DNA of 64,000 bases, from assembly GCA_905178155.1 (NCBI GenBank), contig CAJINV010000004.1, positions 1,936,391-2,000,390 on the forward strand, written 5' to 3'. The translations under genes were made by a program, and so were the position numbers. The DNA is from Amoebophrya sp. A120. Its lineage: Eukaryota; Sar; Dinophyceae; Syndiniales; Amoebophryaceae. Under the pieces are notes generated by a model. The model did not search any database. It was not told where the DNA came from and worked only from the letters and a program-made list of their open reading frames with translations. The stretch's first letter is position 1. Every line of letters begins with the position of its first letter. Of this stretch, positions 56,081 through 64,000 are shown one piece after another.

Positions 56081-58387
56081 TCAAGAGAAGTAAGCTAAGT
56101 AAGCACTTAGTAAAACAAAAATCTGCCGCGGATACGTGGAGCAGGTGGTGGATTTGGTTGCTGTGCTCACCACGCCATCGGACAGCGGCGACTGGTAGCG
56201 CGACACGCGCTTGCTCTTCCGAGACGCGCCGCCTGATTTTGCTTTCATCCCGGAGGAGTGGTTGTGGAGATGTTGATCTGGCGATGGGTGCAGGCTATGA
56301 TTTGTCGTGTAGGATGAAGTCGTCGACGAGGACGAGGATTGATTTCCAAAACCACCGGTTGTAGTTGGGGCGTCCCTGTGGCCGCTGTGCATCAGCTGGC
56401 CTGCTTTCATCTTCTGTGATGAGGCCGAATCGTTCATGGTGGGGCCAGGATTTAGGCTACCCGCAGAAGTGCTAATCGTCCCGCCCTTGGTCGTACTGCC
56501 TCCTCCGCTCAGCAACTGCCCGCTCGCGTGCTTGCTTATCCGTTTCGACATTCGACCGGAGGTAGAAGGCCGCGGCGGGACGACAGACGTACCCGGGTTG
56601 TTCTGCGCAACATTTGTTCCGCGGGTAGATTTCCGTTTCGCCGGGCCCGCACCTGGAATCGAGGAGAGAGAAATTATACGGTCAAAAGATTCTGTACCGT
56701 TAAAAACTGCAATTCAATAATATCGACGCAGACGAGATCAACATTTTTGGTAGACAGATTTACAGCCGCCTGCAAATACAAAAGGAGCACACATGGTCGA
56801 AATAAGGAGCATGATCAAAGGACCTTCATCCCCCGAGTCCTCATCAGAGCTGGTGTCGCTATCGCTCGAGCTCGAAGTGCTGCTCGAGGAGGAGATGGCG
56901 TTCTCAAACGTTGCATTGTTTAGCTGTTACTTAAATTTCTGATGCAAGATAAATACCAAACACGCAGGGTGGGCAGTTGCCTTTGCGATTCTCGCATTAC
57001 AAAAAATTCAGATTATTCGGCAAAGATTCTCTCCATGCCGACTGGCCGTCCTTTGGGAATTCGTCATGCGAAGTAGTGTGGCAGTGGCGGTGGCGCCACC
57101 TAGTGTTATACTTAATTATGCATGACAAATCATGTAACCATCAAACAAAACGTAACAATTCTTCACGTGCATAGAGGAGGAACTGCTCTTCGAGGTGGCA
57201 ACCGAGCTCCGCTTGCGTGGTCCAGCTCCTCCCTGCTGCATGACCGTCCGCGCCGTTTCTTTTTCCGCACCGCCTCGCCCGGAGAGAATCCGATCGAACT
57301 CTGCACTCGCCTGCTGCTCCTGTTGCAGCTTGCTCCGCGCGGTCGCCGCGTTGGCCCGCCGGAGCTCGCTGGCGTCGTCGAAGTCAAAGCACATCTTGCT
57401 CTGTCGGCGCTCCGCCGAGAGCTCGTCCAGGAGGAGGTCCACATCTTCCGGACTTGTTGCCACATCTTCACTACGTCGGGGAGCGGCCTGCAAGAACTCG
57501 TTGCTTTCCTGCTCGCCTCGATGCTCTATCATTTCTTCGTTTTCCGCCGCAGCTCGATCTTCCTCCGCTGCAAGGTCCACAACCGAAAAAAGGTCGGAGT
57601 CGCGTCTTTTGTGCCCTGCTTCCGGAGTTGTTCGTGAAGAGGAACTACCGAAGAACGGCCCGGCACCTGCTCCACCAGGGCCTTTCGAGGTAGTGCCAGA
57701 ACTCCAACAAGAGGTCGCACTTCCAAAAAACTGACTCTGCGACGTCGTTGACTGAATGTGGTCTACTTCTAGCATCTTACTAGTAGTGCCACTGCTGGAG
57801 GTCGTGTGTTGCGCCGTCAAAGTGGTGCCGCTAATGTTCTTCCTCGGAGGTCCGTCAAAATTTTTTGCGTCACAACCTTCTGTGGTCGAGGAGGGCAGAG
57901 GGGCGCTCGAGGGAAAAATGTCCACTTTGCGTGACGAAAATGATCCGTCATGTGGCACGAACAAACCTCCTGCAGCATGCTCGGAGTCCGGATTTGCCAC
58001 GTCCTCGCGGTAGTGTCTGCCGACCTTTATCAAATGTGAAAATGTCTGGGTCTGGAAGCTTGCAACTTGTCATGCTCTCTTTGGATTCCAAAAAAATCTG
58101 TATTGCGTGACCAGCAACAGGAGTCCAGTTTGCGTTACGCGGAGAGGGCATTTCTCATGCAGAATGGGCATCAGAAAGCCCTGTAAAAATCTGTGATGCT
58201 AGATCATGCATTACATGCATCATGGATCATACAAAATATGCATCACAAATCCCAGAATCTTCCAGACCCAGACATTTTTGCATTTGATAACCTTCACGGA
58301 CGGCAGATTTCGCAGCTCCTCGCGTCTGTCAAGCGCTTCGCGGCCGGTCCGACACTTGTGCAGAGTGTGCTTCAAAGTGTTGCCCAT
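56081..58387 (-). CDS. Ser/acidic-rich protein with N-terminal MGN (possible myristoylation)
   Basis: The ATG at 58387 starts MGNTLKHTLHKCRTGREALD, an N-myristoyl-type context (Gly2, Asn3, Thr4). After two introners and one GT-AG intron (56653-56823), the frame is a multiple of three and about 527 residues. A central helical, charged stretch (DVDLLLDELSAERRQSK...DASELRRANAATARSK) suggests coiled coil. A Ser/Asp cluster (SDSDTSSDEDSGDEG) and a Gly/Ser/Thr/His-rich tail follow. A GTGAGC donor near 56170 could start another intron, so the last 30 residues are uncertain. Family not recognised; membrane attachment by lipid is inference. Confidence 0.65.
56894..57173. mobile_element. Introner, family F
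   Basis: The TSD GAGGA is perfect when the left end is taken at GATGGCGTTCTC. The right end is GTGCATA. Only this boundary choice restores frame in the Ser-rich stretch. Confidence 0.83.
58028..58289. mobile_element. Introner, family A
   Basis: The TSD ACCTT is perfect. Same subfamily as 32708. Excision joins RNLPSVK to VGRHYREDV. Confidence 0.93.
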
Positions 58388-59318
58388 CTATTCGAACAGG
58401 TAGATTCACGTCCATTCAGAACTCCGTTGATGTGGGATGAGCAGTATGTAGTAGATGTTTGGCACCAGTTCCGGCGGGTTAATATGCTTCATACGAAATA
58501 AAGATCCGGTGATTATTTTCATCTCAGTACTTACACTAGTCCTGTACTTACTAGCGCCGCCATGGTCTTCAACAATCGGACCGTCGTGCCAGAACCGCAG
58601 GTCGCAATCACGCTTGCAAATCCCCCCACTGGTCGCGACGCCGGGGAGGTGTTTCCTTTGGATAAAGGAACAACAGGCACTGGATTTTTTGTCAACATCG
58701 ACTACACACGAGGAATACAAATAGATACTAGAGAAACCAAAAAGAGCATCAAATAAAGCACGACGACAAACCGGGAACTATAGATAGAAGAAGGATCAGA
58801 AGAACCATTGGAGCACACGTCGCGAGTGGAATCAAATTTCTGAGGACCGGAAGACACAGAGGACAAAATGAGCTCCATAATCATTTCTAAACCGAAGCAC
58901 GAGAAGGCCGCAAACACGACGATGCTTCCCGGACGGAAAGTGGTCATCAGAGGAAGTGCAAAGCGCTTGGGCGTAGTGGAGCTTCACCCTTTTAAGTAAA
59001 CACCAGACGACACCAGCAGACCTTCACCTTCATCGATGTTGACAAGGCAGAGGGATACTTGTGATATGTGAGTGTTTCTTCATATTCGCTATTTTTGCCC
59101 GAGCGGGGGTCAAGAAGAGAAAGCGCCATGCCTCTGCTGATGTCAGCGTTGAAATGTGTTTCGATCACTTGTTCCTTCGGTCGTTGTTCTTTGTGAGGAA
59201 CAACAGGAGGCACGGTGGAGGTACAAGTTCTTCCAAGTTGTACTAGATCGCCTTAACTGATAAATCGCAAAATATTAAGCGCTCCATCTTGTAGCTTTAC
59301 AACTCACTACTGCCCTCT
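58388..59318. other. Intergenic, no supported gene
   Basis: Spacer between two minus-strand genes. A 64-codon plus-strand frame starting ATGGTCTTC (58562) has no recognisable features. Confidence 0.45.
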
Positions 59319-62300
59319 TCACCGCCTCGTCTTGCCGAGTTTGAGTGTTTCCGGACCCTCGACCGGGTCGCGTCGGTTTCCGCCGGCGGCGTAGCTCTTC
59401 GTGTCCTATGACCGTGCGCATCTCCCCCTCCCCCTCATGTGTCATGCAAAATACCCAATCCACCCCTTGCCTCTTGATGGCACTGTTTGCATGACAAGTT
59501 CTGGCAGCCCAAATAGCATTACGCTCCAGTGCAAATTTGTCATGCAAAACTGGCATTCTTGCTGATGCTTGTATTGCCGTTCATGCTATGCAAATGAGGG
59601 GGAGGCGGAGTTGTGCACTGTCATACGTTCATGTAGCGGTCGATAAAGTCGCCCCCCAGGTTATCAAAAGGAAAAATCCCCCCTCCCCATATCGAAAACG
59701 TATCCGTCTGAAAATTTGTGATGCGCATTTGTGACCTCAAATCCTGTCTGTCTTGCAAGAAGGCAAGTCCAGAAAGCGTTCCGCATTTTTCAGGCGGTTT
59801 GTGATGCTTTTTGGCTCAGAGCATGCACGTTTGTCATGCTAGGCGCCTACGTCAAAACCTCTCGGCTGAGGCTTGCCATATGCCTGCATTCCTCTACTGC
59901 AAGACAAATCTGATTTGTGTATGGAAATCCAGCATCAGAAACTTCGTTTCGATATGGGGAGGGGGCATTTTTCCTCATGATACAGGTTTTTCTCTACGCC
60001 CGCCGCGCCGCCGGGCCCCTGGCCCAGCTCGTGATCCCGCTTCACGTATCCTAAGGAAAAACGTGCCCACGACCCCAGATTCAAGATGGAGACTTTGCAA
60101 CACAAACCTCGAAGTTTTGCGAGTCACGCATTACAAATTGCAGGCTCTAGTGTAGTGCAGTTTAGCAAGAAAAGTCGCATTACAAATCCATCTGCTCATC
60201 CTGTTTACAGCATTACAAGTCCCAAAACACGATCGGAAATGCCTATCATGGGGATGCGCATTACAAATGCTCTTGTGCTTGCAGATCCGCATGACAACTC
60301 TGGGGTGAGGATGTTTTTGCACAGCATATCACGGCCACGGACTTTAGATTTTCGTTTTTCTGCACGACGCGGATGACCTCCGGGGCGTAGGCGCCCATCA
60401 GGCTATGAGAGTGCACAACTCCCCCTCCCCCTCATTTGTCATGCAAAATACCAAATAGAAGCGCTGCTTCGTGGTACTGTTTGCATGACAGATCATTCCG
60501 GAAGCCCAAACAGGACTACTTACACTAGGTGCATGAACTTGTCATGCACAGGCTCCACCGGTGGCGGTGTCTGTATTACTGTTCATGCTATGCAAATGAG
60601 GGGAAGGAGCAGAGTTGTGCACTGTCATACCGGCGCTCCTCCGCCCCGATGCCCGACAGTCCGGTGGCCAGCTTGAAGTCGTGCGGACGGGTGGAGTAGG
60701 CTTTTCCGGTCGCGAGCACTTGTTTCTTTTGGTACGTAAAGTACGCCTCAATTTCCTCCGGCGTGGGCTCCGGGTCCTTCTGGTGAACCAGGTCCCGCCT
60801 GCGGATCCGCTGTCGCGCCGCCCCATGGTGCCGGTCGCTGTGGTGGTGGTGCTGGCCGCCGCGGTGGTCTCCGCGCCCGCACGAACGCGACCGGGGATGG
60901 TCTCCGCGCCCGCGCGAACGCGACCGGTGTCCGCCTCTGGCCGCGCCGGTTTTGTCACGCGGGTGGTCCCGGGTCGCGTAGTGGTCTCTGCTGTCCTGAT
61001 TGTGCCCGCTACTTGTTGTCCCGTGGTGGTCGCGGTGGTACGTCTATCCACATGTTTGCAAAAGCCCTCTCGCAACTTCCTCAGATCTGGTTCTGGTAGC
61101 TCTAAAACAAAATTTAAATTGTATCAACAAGCTCTACTAAGCGGAATAAAAAAAAAAGCAATTTGTCACGCAGCTGGATCAGGTATCAAAATGAGACTCC
61201 ACTTGCAGTGCTGTATTGCAATTTAATATCCGAACGACTGCGATAGTACAACTTTTGCACAGGATAAACCCGCGTCCCGCTCGCCGCGGGGTTCCCGCGC
61301 GGCCCGATGGTGCCCCGTCGACGTTGTCGATACGTGGTTTGCTTCCTTCTCGCTGGCACGTTCGGCGAAATTACCGGTGGTCCTGTGTCTGTTGCCAGTG
61401 GTAGTAGATGATGCGTGGATGAACGAATCATCCTCACGCGCTGCTGGTCCCCCACCTCTTCGGGGTCCTGATGAGGACGAAGCGACAGCCCCACCGGCAA
61501 GCGGATCTTTGCTAGCTCCTTGCAGTATTAACTCCTGCTCGCGCGGCCTTTTCTCCTCGTTTCCTGGTGTAACATTTTCCGTTTCCGGAACCGCGGAGGA
61601 ACATGTCCTCTCCACTTTTTGCCCTTGAGAATCTTCCGCCGCATTTACTCCCGGCGGTGGTGGCGGCGGTGGAGGGGGACCAGAATCAGGACCAGGATCA
61701 GGACCACCTCCTTCTCCTACCTCTATTGGTATTTCCGCCGCTGCGGCTGCTCCACCTGATAGCACAAGCAGATCAACATGTTGCAGATCTCCCGCGACGA
61801 GAGAAGTGCTCGCAGAACTTTTATTTTCCGTCCCAAGACGGTCGCGCAGATGCAGATCTTCCACACCATCTTCCATGAGCACGTCCTCGGCCGGCGGGGG
61901 CGGCGGCGGCGGAGGTGGCGCGGACGAGGCCGACGACCCCATCTGGTCAACGTTATAATAGGTATGCCTAGTGGCAGCAGCATGAGGTTCTTCTACGACC
62001 ACGTCCTTGCTCGTGCCGAAATTTTCGCCCAATAAAGCAGAAGTAGAGAGTTTTTCTCGCGCGGCGACAGCATTATTTGATTCATCATCGACGAGCATTT
62101 CATGATCCTCTTGCGACGCGGTGGGGCGAGCGGGTGGCTCCAGCCGGTCTGCGTCTGGTTTTGGTTTCTTCACTTCCAGCTCTTCGGATTGAGGTTGTGG
62201 TGCCAAATCTGCGGTAGTTCGGAGGACGCTCATTTTGTGGTCCACCACCGCTTCCTGTCCTCGCGAGTTATCCGTGCTGTTTCCCGTCTCGGTAAGTGGG

Positions 62301-64000
62301 TTTCCGTGGTCACCTGCTGCTGCAGGACCTGCGGCTCCAGAAGCAGATTCCGATCGTTTCGGGGCCACCTGGAGAGGTGCCGAAGAGGTTGGGAACAACG
62401 CTTCAACATTCGGTTCTACTTCGATCGGGTCGTCCAACGGAAAGACGATTCTGCCGAGCGGAAATTCCTCGCACACGCCGTCTTCGAGACGCACAAACAC
62501 GGTGGCGCCGAACAGCTCGCGCCGTATCCGGCGGAAAAACGGCCCCCGCCGAGCGAAGTCATGTATGTACTTAAGTAGCGAACCTGCAATCCTATAAGCG
62601 TCTCGCATGTGGACCCAGTTGCTGTTATGAAGCAACATCATTTTCGCATGCTATCAAGCTCGAATCAGGGTCCAAAGCGGCACCAAATTTGTGATGCGGC
62701 TGCACTTGCTAAGCACGCTCACACTGCAAGCCTTGGTTTGTGTCATGCAGAACAGCCAAGCCTTGTTGATCTCTACAGCAGATTCTTTATCTTGACTTCA
62801 GGGCGGGGACGTTTATACGCTGGATATGCTGCTCGCGATGGTCTTCCAGACTGCTGATCTTGCTGTCGTAGCTGAAATCGATACGGTCTGTGCGCGACAG
62901 CAGTCCCGGGTGTCTATCCAAAAAAAATGCTACTTAAGTGGAGCGACTTTCTGTTGCAGGCGATACAAGATCGCTAAGCTTGTCATGCTAACTATGCGTC
63001 ATAGCCTAGCAGAATGCTGAATATGCGTTTCGTACGTGTTTTTACGTAGCTAGTACTACTATCTACACATGACAAATTTTTACTGTCATGCCAAAAGGAG
63101 ATTTCGAACATACGAATGAATTTTTCTCGGATAGTCTCTTTTCGCCGCATATTCGTTGGCAGAAACGATGTGCCCGAAAAGCCAGTCACCTGTTCAAAGT
63201 AGTTTTGACTTCACGACTTTGCTGATTTCTCAGATAAGCGAAATAACATACAATATTAAGTGTGGACTTGTAATACGAGAAGCAAAGCATACATTCTTTC
63301 CCGATCCGGAATATCACCATCAAATCAAGAAGGTATAATTGTCGTGCCAAGAACTCAGGTGAAAGAATGAGAACATCATACAGATCCGACTTTGCGCTCA
63401 GCAATACTGCAGCTCAATAAAATACTTATATTTATACCACTGCTGCATGCTTCGACGCGTTTCCCCACGGCCAGCCACTTCGGGTCCTGCTCCGCCCGTG
63501 CCAAGTGCTCCTTGGCACGGTCGCGCTGCTGCTCCAGCCGCACCAGGGTCGACCCGCGCTTCTGCCGCACCTGGTGGGGGATGCGGGGGAACACGCATAT
63601 GGATTGTAAAAATGTCTGGGGCTGGAAGGTTGGGACTTGTAATGCTAGCTTTCCATACCTAGAAAATCTGTATTGCATAACGAACAAAAGTCGCAGCCTC
63701 TTTTGTCATGCAAAAACGCACTTTCTCATGCGGATTGAGAAAGCGTTTTGGGAAGTTGTCATGCCGGACTGCATTCGGAAGTGTTTTCATCATGCACATT
63801 TTAGCATCACAAGTTTCCCGACCCAGACATTTTTGCATTTCATAACGCAGTCTCCGTCACCGTACCGGTCCTCGAGAAAGAGCCGCTCGACGATCTCCCC
63901 CATAGTCAGGTGTTCGTGACGGCAGAACTTAACCTATGACAGTGCACAACCCCCCCTCCCACTCATTTGTCATGCAAAGTAACTCACCCTTTGCCTCTTG
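59319..64000 (-). CDS. Arg/Ser/His-rich protein, 5' end beyond the window
   Basis: The frame enters from the right edge. In order: VKFCRHEHLTMGEIVERLFL, a coiled-coil exon (RLEQQRDRAKEHLARAEQDP), SYDSKISSLEDHREQ, then LLKYIHDFARRGPFFRRI and ELFGATVFVRLEDGVCEEFP. A long acidic/Pro-rich region with poly-Pro runs follows, then an RS/RD/His-rich segment (RGGHRSRSRGRGDH), and TPEEIEAYFTYQKKQVLATG. It ends GPETLKLGKTRR at a TGA (59319). Six complete introners lie at 59407-62826, one at 63598-63844 and one is truncated at the edge. One GT-AG intron (62888-63438). RS-rich segments are common in splicing factors, but I do not recognise the family. Confidence 0.75.
59407..59625. mobile_element. Introner, family D, inverted relative to 48912
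   Basis: TSD decayed (TGTCC / CGTTC). The 5-nt rule still gives IDRYMN-AKSYAAGG in frame. The left TIR is CGCATCTCCCCCTCCCCCTC. Confidence 0.83.
59662..59982. mobile_element. Introner, family C, inverted relative to 606 and 46290
   Basis: The TSD CAGGT is perfect. The right half (ATTTGTGTATGGAAATCCAG...) is the reverse complement of the left half of the 606 copy. Only 36 bp of exon separates it from the element at 59407. Excision joins VEKNL to GGDFIDRY. Confidence 0.92.
60047..60328. mobile_element. Introner, family B
   Basis: The TSD TCACG is perfect. Excision joins NLKSVAV to KRDHELGQG. Confidence 0.93.
60404..60629. mobile_element. Introner, family D
   Basis: Flanks are CAGGC / CCGGC. 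Excision joins GIGAEERR to MGAYAPEVIR. Confidence 0.9.
61045..61266. mobile_element. Introner, family E, old copy
   Basis: The left end TATCCACATGTTTGCAAAAG and right end ACAACTTTTGCACAGGATA define it. The TSD is eroded (ACGTC / AACCC). Removing element plus 5 nt is what selects the open RS-rich frame downstream. Confidence 0.75.
62588..62826. mobile_element. Introner, family B, old copy
   Basis: Degenerate left end AATCCTATAAGCGTC; right end ACGTTTATACGCTGGATA. Flanks are CCTGC / TGCTG. The 5-nt rule gives LEDHREQ-HSLLKYIHDF, linking two otherwise incompatible frames. Confidence 0.8.
63598..63844. mobile_element. Introner, family A
   Basis: The TSD ACGCA is perfect. Closely similar to 11447. 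Excision joins DRYGDGDC to VFPRIPHQ. Confidence 0.92.
63935..64000. mobile_element. Introner, family D, right part cut by window edge
   Basis: It begins TATGACAGTGCACAACCCCC and continues with the family D CTCATTTGTCATGCAAAG-type subterminal sequence to the edge. Confidence 0.85.

Noticed and set aside
1003-63919. Recurrent peptides such as MSGSGR, VWVWK and FQTQTFLH in many open frames
   Set aside because: These are translations of the family A terminal inverted repeats, not a protein family.
1-64000. Spliced-leader RNA, tRNA or rRNA genes
   Set aside because: I looked for the dinoflagellate spliced-leader core and for cloverleaf or rRNA signatures and did not see any by eye; a covariance-model search would be decisive.

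Overview
The window looks like nuclear DNA from a small-genome dinoflagellate, most plausibly a syndinian (Amoebophrya-like) parasite. That placement is inference. It rests on four things: every recognisable gene lies on the minus strand (a unidirectional gene array); spliceosomal introns are short; telomere-like CCCTAAA-type repeats occur internally; and genes are riddled with transposon-like 'introner' elements. I saw no rRNA, tRNA, CRISPR array or spliced-leader gene.

Layout in map order (all genes minus strand): a MAK/ICK-type ciliary protein kinase with a long low-complexity tail (1-8113, running off the left edge); an intron-less hypothetical (9963-10889); a large introner-rich hypothetical with coiled-coil segments (10950-19944); two hypotheticals (20724-21856, 22033-23580); a gene-poor stretch holding a decayed copy of a transporter 3' end (about 25.1 kb); a secreted EF-hand protein whose C terminus runs into a GC-rich repeat (26916-28208); a cationic amino-acid transporter of the APC superfamily (29931-33960); a very large LicD/fukutin-type glycan-modifying protein (34863-41556); a VAP/MSP-domain protein (42833-46671); a hypothetical with recurring DHF motifs (48689-51753); an ankyrin-repeat protein (53171-55717); a Ser/acidic protein with an MGN start (56081-58387); and an Arg/Ser/His-rich protein entering from the right edge (59319-64000).

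The dominant biology is the introners. I count 53 elements of about 150-600 bp, roughly a fifth of the window, all inside protein-coding sequence and none between genes. They fall into at least seven families defined by 15-30 bp terminal inverted repeats (TIRs). They usually begin TAT and end ATA, and most are flanked by a 5-bp target-site duplication (TSD). In nearly every case, removing the element plus exactly one 5-nt TSD copy rejoins the reading frame and restores conserved motifs. The products do not have GT-AG ends, whereas 17 other introns in the same genes are ordinary GT-AG introns. Families B, C, D and F occur in both orientations and are tolerated as introns either way, so the excision signal appears to sit in the symmetric ends rather than in polar splice signals. 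Two introners carry a second, nested insertion flanked by 19-bp duplications.

Family labels used below, by the outer part of the TIR: A = TATCAAATGCAAA...TCTGGGTCTGGAAG; B = TATCCTGAGTAAAAACGT; C = TATCAAAAGGAAAAATCCCC; D = TATGAGAGTGCACAACTCCC; E = TATGCATTGCAAAAGTATCG; F = TATGAC(N)TGCTCAAACGTTA-like; G = a GAGAAAAAACTGTC-type end. All exon structures were worked out by eye from conserved domains, phase and TSDs; no transcript evidence was available.
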